Positions 50,894 through 61,850 of a stretch of 64,000 nucleotides of DNA are shown here, piece by piece (position 1 is the stretch's first letter; the number at the start of each line of letters is the position of its first letter). The stretch covers positions 124,001-188,000 of the forward strand of contig NW_001799455.1 in NCBI RefSeq assembly GCF_000165425.1, in the 5' to 3' direction. This stretch comes from Paramecium tetraurelia (lineage: Eukaryota; Ciliophora; Oligohymenophorea; Peniculida; Parameciidae). The notes below the pieces were generated by a model. That model worked only from the letters and a program-made list of their open reading frames with translations, searched no databases and had not been told where the DNA came from. Both the position numbers and the translations under genes were made by a program.

Positions 50894-50918
50894 ATTGTAT
50901 TTTTAATTTATCAATATA

Positions 50919-52271
50919 TCATTATTCTTCAATCTTCAAATAGCTCTCCAATCTCAATTGTCTCATGATCAACTCACAATTTTATTGAACTCCCCAAATT
51001 TCAAATTCCAGTATCTTGAATTAATTTTGCTTCGAAAGTAGTTCATTACTAAATGTCGAACTGCTATTTAACTCCCCATTCAAGAAATTCTGATTGATCT
51101 TTATTGAAAACTGGTCCTCCTCCTCTGGACCCCCTACAATAAACCCGTCCTAATTGCAAAATTGAAAGAACTCATTCATCTTACTATTCTTATAAATTCT
51201 AAACCCATTGTTCTTAAAACTAAATATGAAGCTCTGTTCACTTCCATAATATTTCTTATCAATACGCCACCCCTCTTCCAAATAAGCCCCAAATATAACA
51301 TCCCAATCATCTTTAACAATTAGTAGATGTTCTTTCACATTTTTTGTTCTTCTCAAAAACTCCTAAAATGAATTGCCATGATACTTCGGACTATTTCATA
51401 TCAATGAGTATTTTACTTAAATACTTGGTACCATGGATTGTCGATCACATTCTATGGCAAATTAATTTGCAATTACTCAAAATGAGATTAGGAAATAATG
51501 CTACTTGGCTTATTGAGAGTTGTGGATCGAATTTGATACGTATCGTATTTGTGTTCTACATCTAATTTTTAGATAGATATGATATCGTAATATGTGACTT
51601 GGGATAAGCATCCCATCTAATTGGTTTTCTCTTGATGATGTTAATAGGAGTGAAGGATCTTTCGGAATGTCTTTTTGTTTGTTTGATAACGATTCAATTT
51701 TAAAATGTAATTCATCAGATGATGAACTTAGTCGCTTTGACATACAGATCTAATTTCTTGGTTGTTTGTCAACTGTTTTATTAGTTAAATGATATCATCT
51801 GGACATTTTTAATTTAACAATAAAGTTATTGATAAAACTGATGGTTTATTTTCATGATCCAAAACTGGCAATTCTATCCCAGTCTTACCAAATAGATAAA
51901 ACTAAACCCAATCATCTCTATTCTTAATTGAATAGATATCCTCCAATAGTATCGTAAACGAAAACTTTTATATTATCTCTTCATTAATATCTTTCGATTA
52001 TTTTGTCGTTGTTCTCACCAAGGTGTCAATAACATCGTTATTATTTGCAATGAACTATCTATTATTTCTATACACCATACATTTTGGTTTTATTGAATTC
52101 CAAATTCCCCTTTATTAAACCATAAGTAGTCCAATACTGACATTCAATCTGAAAAATTAAATCATTGTAAGCAAAAGGAGTAGGAATCACATAAAATTCA
52201 TCTATTTCTCTGTTTGCAGTGGCAAATTTCAAATCTACAGGATGTATTTATTTAAAAATAGGTGTTATCAT
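50919..52271 (-). CDS. TLDc-domain protein (427 aa)
   Basis: Introns of 22, 25 and 22 nt. After an N-terminal region (MITPIFKQIHPVDLKFATAN) and a helical middle, the C-terminal 180 residues form a TLDc domain: SHFEQLQINLPQNYLSKIL, DDWDVIFGAYLEEGW, GSEQSFIFSFKNN, DGFIVGG, FKILEFEIWGV. These match the FGGY..W, G..SFLFSL and (V)EVW landmarks. TLDc proteins (OXR1, NCOA7, TBC1D24) protect against oxidative stress and bind or disassemble the V-ATPase; that role can be suggested, not shown. Without the introns the domain is spread over three frames. The start lies only 34 bp from the stop of the next gene. Confidence 0.83.
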
Positions 52272-52305
52272 TATTTAATAAAACAAATATATTTTTATTC
52301 ACAAT

Positions 52306-54649
52306 TCATTGTGGTAGTTATGAGATTTGATCACTAATAAAATTTGAAATTGAATCTAGCTTTTTGGATTTCAATTTGTTTAACTACTAAATCAATAATA
52401 CTCTGTATTCATCCTTGTAAAAATTGGATTTAACAGATTCTTTAAGAAAATTATCCAAAACATTAATGTCCAAATACCCTTGCAATCCATCTTCAATATA
52501 ATTGTCAGGTATTTCAGCCTCCAATTTTTGAGGAACATCAAATGTCATCGGGATGACCTTTTCCAACACCTCCCTGATTAATTGTCTACTATTCATCTTA
52601 ACCTCCTGATATCGTAAATGCAAATAGAGGATAAGCTTCATGGGTGAAAAGTACTCAGCATTATCATCCGAACAAAAACTTTCAATATAAACAAGATCCT
52701 ATTCTGAGAATCTATTTTATAAATAAGTAGGAATACTTGTCAGTCAAAGCATAGATGATGGTTTTCAGATGTTTTTTATGGATCAGATCTATCCCCTCAA
52801 TTCCCAAATCAACCAATTCAACTTCTCGTGGATCATATTGGGCTTGTTGCATTCCTTTCTTTTAATATTTTTTGCATAGATCTATGATATCTACCATGAC
52901 TGGTCTCAATAAAAGCAAATGGTTCTTCTGTAAGGTGTGTTATAATGATTTTTTATTGATATATCTGAGCAACTCATAAAACTGATTGCTTGCCTAAATT
53001 AGCAATTGCTTTTGTTATTTAATGACATTGTAAGCGAAATCATAGTTTCTAATATACAAACTGAGGACAATGGTGTAATGATGGATAATGTTATTGCTAA
53101 TGTAGATGATGGAAATGCAGGTAGCTATGCAAACTATATTGCAAATGATAACAACATAGTATGCATAGGGTTGCCAATAATAGAAGTAGATATTCATGAC
53201 AAAGAACAGAGTGGTAGACAACTTAGTCAAAGAGGAAATAACAATACTGATGTAGCGTTTATTTGCAAATGGAAACAAGTCAGTTTGAATATCAACTGAT
53301 CGTTTAGGTAAGATATTTTCAAATATTGGTTCCATAAATGGAGGCACCACCTATAATTCATCTTCTAAGAGATTATCGTATTCTTTTTTGATTAAACATT
53401 TCTCTTTTATCATGATCAAGGTGTAATTGAGATTGATGATCTTGATGAACAAAATCAAACAATAGAGCATGCTAACAATTATGATGTTAATGAAATAGAG
53501 TAACACTATCATGAAGAGGAAATAGATTGTAAAGATGATGTATTGTTAGGTATCCCACACTGATATTTAGTAAATGACATCAGCACTTATATAGCCAAGA
53601 TAATTCGATAAATTAAAGGAACTATCCAGAACATTTGGACCCAAATATGGTGACATCTAGGATGTGAATTACAACTTAATCAACAAGTAATCCATACATT
53701 CTTCTGTATTTAATAATACATTCTGGATCTCAATTATCTCTTATTCTACTTCTTTGCTATTAAATTGTTATTGCTATTCCTTTTTTAGATTTAATTCATT
53801 CTTTTGTTGTTTATACAATTACACCAATTGATACTTGTTCAACCACTTTTTTTCCTGGTTTGACCAGATTTGCATTTGTTTATCGAACACAAAAATCTGG
53901 AGGAAGTGAATCAGATAATTCGATATAACAACCAATCCTCCAATTAGAAGGTAAGCATATATGTTGTATTTGTAGTTTTCTTCGTAATCCTTGATTTCTA
54001 TAAGTAGAATATCTTCCTTGGGCTTCTCTTGTTGATACTGATAATTCAACAGCCAAAAGTCAAAATAGTTATTATAATAAAGGGCAATGAAGATAACAAT
54101 GACAAACACACAATAAGTGGTTTCTAGTGATATTTTCCATAAGTATTCTCTATATATTCTGTGCAATGATTTAAAATACATTTCTCTCATTAGAATCAAG
54201 ACGCACAATGCAAATATGAGAGTTGCCAAAAGAGCCACCTTGTGTCTTTATGCTATTGGAGCAATGGATATCACATCCAAGATAGGTTCTCCTAACATAG
54301 CCTCTTCTTGAAGTTTCTTTCTTGGTAATTTGGCATTTGTTTAAGGTTTTTGTTCATCTGGAATCTCTTCGTATTTGGTTCTATAGGCAGATGGAGGGGG
54401 TGTATCGTGAATTTTGATAGTCTTCTAGACTGCACGTTCTTCTTATTCATACAAAATTTGGTTCATTCTAGTTTGATCTGAAAACTGATCTTCTGGCATT
54501 GTGTTTATAGCAGGTTTGGTCTATGTCTGTTGATCTAATTGCAATTGAGTTTTGAACTAAGCTGTATGATTCTGGAGATAATTGGCATCCAAATGGAGGG
54601 TAGTTAAATCGATTGCTTAAGCCAAATTAAATAACAATAAAATAATCAT
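52306..54649 (-). CDS. polytopic membrane protein, unknown family (772 aa)
   Basis: Begins with a signal-like segment (MIILLLFNLAQA), then a polar, Pro/Gln-rich lumenal or extracellular part up to residue 140. About six or seven transmembrane helices follow: VALLATLIFALCVLILM, TTYCVFVIVIFIALYY, IYAYLLIGGLVVISNYL, YIIFTIYFLFMIVLLYFI, YISIVISSLTKLSTTLFFV and YAYYVVIICNIVCIATCI. A long cytosolic tail follows (DNAEYFSPMKLILYLH, VPQKLEAEIPDNYIED) and ends ISDQISQLPQ. Only one 25-nt intron is used. Separate standard-code frames at 53.0-54.2 kb are pieces of this gene. No transporter or channel signature is recognised. It is 22 bp from the stop of the next minus-strand gene. Confidence 0.75.
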
Positions 54650-54671
54650 TGCCTATAATAAAAACGTATAT

Positions 54672-55960
54672 TCAATTATTAAGATTCTGGAGACTGCTTT
54701 GTATATAATGATGTGCTTCTTTGATAGATACAAATCTCTTAGTTTGTTTCATTATTTTATTAGTCACTGTGAAATTAGTTTGATCATGGATAATAAGAGA
54801 TAATTTAGCATGATCATATTCTAATTCTCCCCTTTTCTCTCCTCTAAACGTAAATCCTTGGAGTCTCAAATAAGTGTGAAAATCATTCTCAATAGGTTGT
54901 TTGCGATTCTTCTGTATTTGATACTATTCGAATTCCCTCAATATCTAAACAACCCATTGTTCATTCTCTCGACTGTATATGTCCTTCTACACCAACTCCT
55001 TCAACAATTTCTTATACTCAATATTCTGACTCTGAAATAACTTATAAACGACCTGTCTTATTGCCTCTCTCAAATTTCCATGTTCATAATACTTCTATAA
55101 GATTTCATTTGCTAATTTATTATGGTCAATATTAGTTTTGGGATCATATTTTTCAAATAGAATCTTATCCTTTTCAATGTAAAGTTAATAGAATTGAGTG
55201 AATATTTCCAATGAATAAACAATATTGCATAGTTCTCTGACAATGATATCTATCACCTTTTTCATGATATTATAGAAAGTCCCCTGCGCTTCCTGGATAT
55301 CAAATAGTTAATCAAACATCTTCTTATAGAAATTTTGAATTGTCAAAAACTCAGTTTAAATAACTACAGTCTAATCTAGAGTCTCTACCTTCTTAAGATA
55401 AATGTCAAATAGAAATGAGCGAACTTTTTATCTATATTTTTCATCCAATGATAATATGAATTTGCTACATATCAATTTACTGATTGTCATCCTAAACCTG
55501 TTCCTCACAACCACCTAGGCTAGTCCTTTATTCTACTATACATTAATTGTTAATACAGAATTGAAATATATCTCGTAATTGAATAATAGTTCATCAACAA
55601 ACGTGATATCAAACATTGTTGGTTCCAATAAGACTTTCAAAATGAATTCCTAAACATCCTTTATTTCTTACAAATTCAACTCACAAATATCCTTAATTGG
55701 AGTTTTCTATATGAATCCAAACCAAGTATCACGAATGAGTTGTCTGAATTCAGTTTCTTTTTATGCCCTTTGATTAATCTATGAAATTTAACTAATGAAT
55801 GAATTCCTGAAACTATCTCCCAATTACAAATGTTAGACCATTTGTTCATAAAACCTAGAAGTATGGATTGTTGTTACATTTTCTGTACTTGCTCACAGTT
55901 TTAGGGTAGATAATAATTGTATTTGTTCAAGTATTCGAAGACCTTGGCTGTAGGCTTCAT
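54672..55960 (-). CDS. unknown helical protein (421 aa)
   Basis: One 23-nt intron near the 5' end (GTAACAAC...CTTCTAG) joins MKPTAKVFEYLNKYNYYLPQ... to MFYEQMVQHLQLGDSFRNSF. The rest is one frame. All-helical look, no signal or membrane segment, moderately acidic and basic patches; pieces such as QLIRDTWFGFIQKTPIKDIC and YEHGNLREAIRQVVYKLF are distinctive but I do not recognise a family. The C-terminus (FVSIKEAHHYIQSSLQNLNN) is helical. Probably cytosolic; function unknown. Confidence 0.68.
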
Positions 55961-56072
55961 TTATAATAAATAATTGCAATATTTATAGATGATTTTTCAA
56001 TAGGAAGACAGAAAAGAGAAACACAAGAGACAACCCTCTATAATTATTAGATAATATGGTGTGATATGTTAA

Positions 56073-56644
56073 TCATTGTTCTTATTCTGAAAGAGCAGTA
56101 CCTTCAAGAGCCTAAGATTATTGTTCTGCCTTTGTCTCTTGTTCTAATTGGTCTTCTCTAATGATGTTATCCAAATCAGTTTATAATTTGATCATGGCAG
56201 GACCCTTTTCAATTTCTTAGGTCATTTGCAAATAAGCATTGTAGAATTGTTTTGGTAAATGATCACCTGAATCCTATTCAAGGACATTTCCATTGATATC
56301 AGTTACAGTGTATGAGCACACTCCAGCATTATTGGATAAATCAGTGACTTGGCCCACAACTCCAGGAACGTATTGTTCATTGGTTTGGACTAATGAGGCA
56401 TGTTTCTTGGCTTATTTATCATGTTTGGTCTCTTCTGTGGTTATCTATGCCCAATGTTCTATTTAAATGATGAGATCGTACGAGCTTCCTTAGGGTTAAG
56501 GTGATAATCAGAATCTCCCAAATTCACGAATTCCATGAAGGCACTATTGAAGACTCTCTTCTAATGAACTGATCCATGAGACTTTCTGACATGTCCAGCT
56601 TGAGTTGCTATAAGTAAAGCACAAAGAAGAAGGGATTTATACAT
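56073..56644 (-). CDS. small secreted protein (182 aa)
   Basis: Signal peptide MYKSLLLCALLIATQAGH, then a basic stretch. A 23-nt intron (GTACGATC...AAATAG) joins NPKEA to QHWAQITTEETKHDK. The mature part is polar with VGQVTDLSNNAGVCSYTVTD (single Cys) and an acidic, Gln/Glu-rich helical end (LEQETKAEQQSQALEGTALS). Overall plan (signal, middle strands, Gln/Glu tail) resembles the secreted protein at 47.6 kb, but I see no real sequence match between them. Vesicle cargo or extracellular protein; unknown role. Confidence 0.7.
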
Positions 56645-56716
56645 TTCAATGATAATAATAATAATCGTTTTTGAACTTTTAGCATATCGTTCAATTATTT
56701 TAATTATTAAACAAAT

Positions 56717-57277
56717 TCAACTTTATGGATCCTTGGCTGTTAACACAAACAAGCTCATCAAACCAATCATCACGAATTTGAAGTAAGGATAGTCATTCAG
56801 ATATATAGTGATGTGTCCAACATAAGGCAAAAATCTAAAAATAACTAATCAATCTAAACCCTTATATTTTCCCCATGATGTCTGATCGCTTCAGCCACAT
56901 CTGATTTTTTGGATATAAGGCTCTATCATCAACTTGATTATTATCTCCTTTGGTTAATATCAACTAATCCAAAGGATCCTCACTCCTATTCACTATACTA
57001 TCTGAATTTCTTACTATTTATGAATTTGTAATACTCTATGCACTATTGGAATTTCTTGATCTTTGAGCTTATAAACAATCACATCTCCCACCTCAAATGG
57101 CTTGTTGAAGTAAGTCAAGAATAGTATATCACCTCTACCATATGCAGGCACCATTGAATCAGATAACACAACAACCACTGGACATTCTGAAAGTGACACG
57201 ACTTATAAACTTTTCCAAATTGACAATGCCGATCCTATTACTATTGCCAAAGACACTAATTGTAATATTTTCTGCAT
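56717..57277 (-). CDS. SEC11: signal peptidase complex catalytic subunit (SEC11)
   Basis: 172 residues. Membrane anchor ([20 protein letters not shown]), then the S26 catalytic core: [17 protein letters not shown] (Ser nucleophile; usual text is SGSMEP), [19 protein letters not shown] (catalytic His in place of the bacterial Lys), [18 protein letters not shown] (conserved Asp motif), [19 protein letters not shown], and a C-terminal hydrophobic segment. It cleaves signal peptides in the ER lumen. Two introns: 17 nt (GTAAGAAATTCAGATAG) between HK and [10 protein letters not shown], and 25 nt within KIQGFLPYVG. The 17-nt one is at the low end for Paramecium but the family match and frame both demand it. 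Start chosen as the first ATG giving the anchor. Confidence 0.93.
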
Positions 57278-57543
57278 ATATATCCTATATTATTATACCG
57301 TTCTAAATTTCATGTGTCTAAATTCATCCACGTAGCCAAGTATGACTTCCATAATTTTATAATTCTTAATAAATTTAAATTTAATTGCAAATTTGTACTT
57401 TAAATGCTTAAATGTTCTCTTCAGGTGGTAACGTAATTTTTGAATACATTGTCATTAGTATTAATTTTATATTAAAAAGATAAGAACTAATTCACATTAT
57501 AAAATGATATACAATAAGAATTTTATTGAATAAATAAATATAA

Positions 57544-59202
57544 TCATTTAATCAATTATTTAATAAATGTTGATGCAATCTTTGTGATTTTAATTTTGTC
57601 TATTTCACTTTTTTTTGTCCAATGAGCCACTTATCTTGCAGTTGCATAATACTGCTTTAGTACTCCTTCGTTTTTACCAATAAAATTATAATATAAACTA
57701 TCAAATAATTCAGGCCAATTATATATCTATTTTTCAATTTTAATTTCAGACTTAGTTGATTTATTAAAATTACTCATCTTTTGCATATAATTTGATGAAC
57801 AAATATATGGCCTTGTCATCATCATACCTCCATCAGCATGTTAAGTCATACCAAATACATTAGGTGCCATAACCCACTCATAACTGTCAATATGAACTTC
57901 CATAAACCATTTAAATACCTCCTTTGGATTGATTTCTGACAATAGCATTGTATTTCCTATATACATTAATCTTTCAATATGATGAAGGTAAGCATATTTG
58001 ATAACCTTTTAAATCATATGATCAACAGGTGGCAATTTCGTCTGACCAGTGTACCAATTGTTACTCAATTCATTTTGATGATTAAAGAAATTAGCCTTCA
58101 TTTACTGTTCACCCTCAAAAAAGTATAGTAATCTAACATACTCTCTCCACCCTATTACTTATCTAAGAAATCCTTCGACTGATTAGATAGGTGCTTTGTT
58201 TTATTTATAGTATTGTAGAGTCTTATCGACAATTAGACTGCTAGTGATTAGTCCTATGTTCATCATCGGAGACAAAATCGAATGATTAACAAAGGGATAA
58301 TCTGAATGAACTGCGTCCTGATATGGTCCGAATTCACTTAATTTTTACTTTAAAAAACAATCTAACCATTCTTCTGTTGAGTCATGATCAATAGGGTAAA
58401 TAGTATTTTTAATGTCACCAAAATTCTTTGGAAAATGTTTAGTCACATAACTTACAGCTTCATCATAATAGCTCGATTTAATTAGGTCAGGTTTCTTAGG
58501 GACTTTAGCGCCTGGTTTTAATGGTTGTCTATTTTCAGAATCGTAAGTCCATTTTTCTGGGTCTTCTCCTTTTGGACCCATTAAAATATTCAATCTTCTT
58601 CTTTGCCATCTATAGAATGAAGAATCATGACTATAATTTGGTTTACCATCCTTCAATTTTACATGCTCTTTATGATATTATTACAAATCATTTCTTGTAC
58701 ACAAATATGATAGATTCTCTTTGACTTCACTCTGTATTCCCAATTTCAATAAAATATTTGAATACTTTTGTAAAACTGGTTTATCGATTGGGTCATAAAA
58801 ATCACATTGGGTAATAACAATTTTATCAGTACTTTAAAGAGTTTCCAAAAAGACACTACAATTTTCATTTTGATCAATATATTGTATAGTTACATCCTTC
58901 AAATTATTCAGTAAATAATCTTAATAGGATTTCATCGTAGCTCTATGATATACAAGTTTGAGTTTATGATAATTATAGGCTCTAAAGTATTAGTCGTCCT
59001 CAATTAAAAATATTTGATTATAATTTTTCAGAATGTCAATGTTCTTGTATAGATTAACAGGAAACAATAAGAATATTTTCGTCTTTGATTCTCCACTACT
59101 GATTTGTCTTTTTTAAGAAAAAGTGTTCTCATTTCTCTCTTTTCTGAGACTAAGTCTAAGCTTCTCTTATTTTTGATGTTTGATGTCGTTTATAGAAGTC
59201 AT
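57544..59202 (-). CDS. PhrB-type photolyase/cryptochrome-like protein without Fe-S cysteines
   Basis: 552 residues, intronless. Matches the bacterial (6-4) photolyase / FeS-BCP family (PhrB, CryB) in order: SSFYRWQRRRLNILMG, WTYDSENRQPLKPG, YPFVNHSILSPMMNIGL, SVEGFLRQVIGWREYVR, NEL-x-WYTGQTKLPPVDH, YAYLHHIERLMYIGN, INPKEVFKWFMEVHIDSYEW, VMAPNVFGMTQHADGG, SSNYMQKMSNF. In PhrB four cysteines bind a 4Fe-4S cluster; here the Cys350 position is His (VDHMIQKV) and the CxxC...C segment after the NYMQKMS region has no cysteine at all. FAD binding and light-driven DNA repair or signalling are expected from family; the loss of the cluster changes redox wiring. Likely an old transfer from bacteria. Confidence 0.88.
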
Positions 59203-59316
59203 TAAATAAAATTAATGATAAAAATCTATTGAATTACCAAATATGAATGGTAAAATTGTAAATAATAAATTTGAATATTTGCATTAATATTTCTATACGA
59301 TATATCATTATTTATC

Positions 59317-61814
59317 TCAATCTTGATCTTGATCTCGATCTCTTCTTTTGCTGACTTTTCCTATTCCCATCCCTTTTCCTCCTTTTCCGATGAACATAGT
59401 TTATTAAACTCTCTCCTTATTCTAATATTCGTCTCTTTCTTATTGTCTCCATTTATTTCCAATTAATTTAATTTCTTTTTCGTATTATCCCAAAGTTGGA
59501 GGAGGGGAAACCTATTGAATTATGGATCCTATATAAATAATTATATATATAATTACCTAACTCTTCATGATAAACTAGCATTGAAAACTTATCAATGTCT
59601 TTAAAGTTGGCTGAACTCAATGAAGAATAATCAAATCTTCCTCTTAGATCTGTGTATCCATCTTTATAGAATGTCTCTTTATCATTTTTATCTCTTGAAT
59701 ACACTTTCACGTAAACTTTGCATAAGTATTAACCTTGTTAATTGAATACTCTAATCTATCCTGAGTCTGCCATAGTTTGTACAAACAGAGATGTTGGTTA
59801 ATACTTACAAGTGACTTATTTCTACAAACCTTTAATTGTTACAAACAGATTCTCTTTTACAATCTCTCTAGGAATTTGAATTTTCTATTAATACAAACTT
59901 AAATAATAAATAAATGAATTTACTTCTTTTGGATTTCTTGACCTTCAAGAGTGTGAGTTGTACATACATTTGGTAAGACTATGGAGAAATCTTAGATGAT
60001 ATTCTTCATGAATGGGTTATTTGAAAATAGAATTTCAATATCCAATTTATAGTATTCTATCTTTACTTCAGATAAGTTTGAGTATGTGATGCTGATTGAA
60101 TCTCCCTCTATTGAACCTGACAATGTCTCTTCCTTTTTAGCAATTTCTTATTGTCTTTATTATTAAGTTATTTCTAATTTAGAGAATTGGTTGTCTTCCT
60201 CTCCATCATATTCAATCAATAGATTAATCATTTCATAGAACATGTTTCTCCAATGAATTACAGGATAACTCAAATACTTTTTACATATGTCTCTTCCCTT
60301 CTAAAAATTGGGGTACCCTGTATAAAAGTCCAAATATGCAGATAAATAATCAAACTATAATTATTACTCCTTTTATTCCTCTTCGCTAATTTGTGAATAC
60401 ACTTAAACAGCTTCATTAACTCTCTCCTGCAATAGCAAATAGTAGATCAGGATTAACTTATCAATGGTTGAAAACTGAGGCTTTTCCAAAAGATAGATTA
60501 AGTAGTTTGTATATTGTTTCCTTAGTTATACATTGAGTATGTTATTCTCTCCGTTCTACAGTTTATGCACTCTTTTAATAATCAGTGGGTAATACTCCAG
60601 AATTCTAATAGAATTGATTTCAAACAATGAACAGGCAAAATGATTAAAATATTATTTCAAAGCCTTCTAAGCTTTTTAAGTCATGAATAACTCTTTTAAG
60701 CATTGAACATTATTGTGTAGTAATGCATAAGCAAAACTGTGGTAATCATAAAACTTTCTCTTTCTGTAAATCTACATTACTTAATTATAGAAGGTTTCAT
60801 CACTAAATTTATGATATAATAATTTTGGATTAAACCACTTTTCATTGAATATGTTTTTGTTCTCAATGTAATTTAAAATGTCTTAATTATTGTCTGTTGT
60901 CAGGAGTTCATTTATATTTTCTAGATTGACCTTTGCCCTTTCATCGTAGACTTCGAAGATTTTCTCTTTTGCAATTTAAATGACTTTTCCAAGTTTTGAA
61001 ATGTTGGCTGGATAAATTGTGAAATTTCCAGTTTTTGGGAAATAGAAAAAGTATTTTTAGATAAAACTTTAATAAGGAGCAACTGTATATGTTAATGTTT
61101 TAGTTGAAAATGTTGTATCGACTGGAATTGAACCATTGGGAATTTCCATCAATAATTAAAAGGTCTGCGAAACTGCTGTGCAATTCGAAACAACTACTTT
61201 ACAACCATAAACTTTTTTAATTGAAAAATATCTTAGGTCTTCCTCATCTTCATTATCCTTCTGATCCTCAATCTCCTCATTTTGGGGATCGAAAAAGGAT
61301 TGATTAATAATGATTCTGGAATTAGGCTACACTTGAGCCTCTTAAATCTCCTTTATCAATATGAGAGCAGAACTCGGATATAATAATTCTATTCCCTTAT
61401 TCCCTGATTATTGTTGAGTATGTTTTGGAGACTCGAAGGGTAGACTGATTAATGCCAACACACTAATGATCTCTGTGAAATTGGAAGTGCAGTACATAAA
61501 TGAAGATGAAATGAAATTTTCAGTGAAATAACCTTTTTGTATTGAGTGATTTGCTAGATCAATGAAAAACTCAGAGCTACGAACCAACTTCCTATATTAC
61601 TATTAATTTATTCCGACACTATAATGTTTTTCACAGTACTCCTTAGTGGCTTCGACTTGTTAAAAAGTTTAAACTAAGCTTTCACGCATGGAATTATAAT
61701 TTCTAGCTCCAAAGCCCTTAGAAGCACATCCAGCAGTCGATTTTCTTGCAGTTTATCTAGTTCTTGCTCCTCCACGAGCTTAAACCATTTATCGCTTTTT
61801 TTTAAATTAAGGAA

Positions 61815-61850
<36 letters not shown>

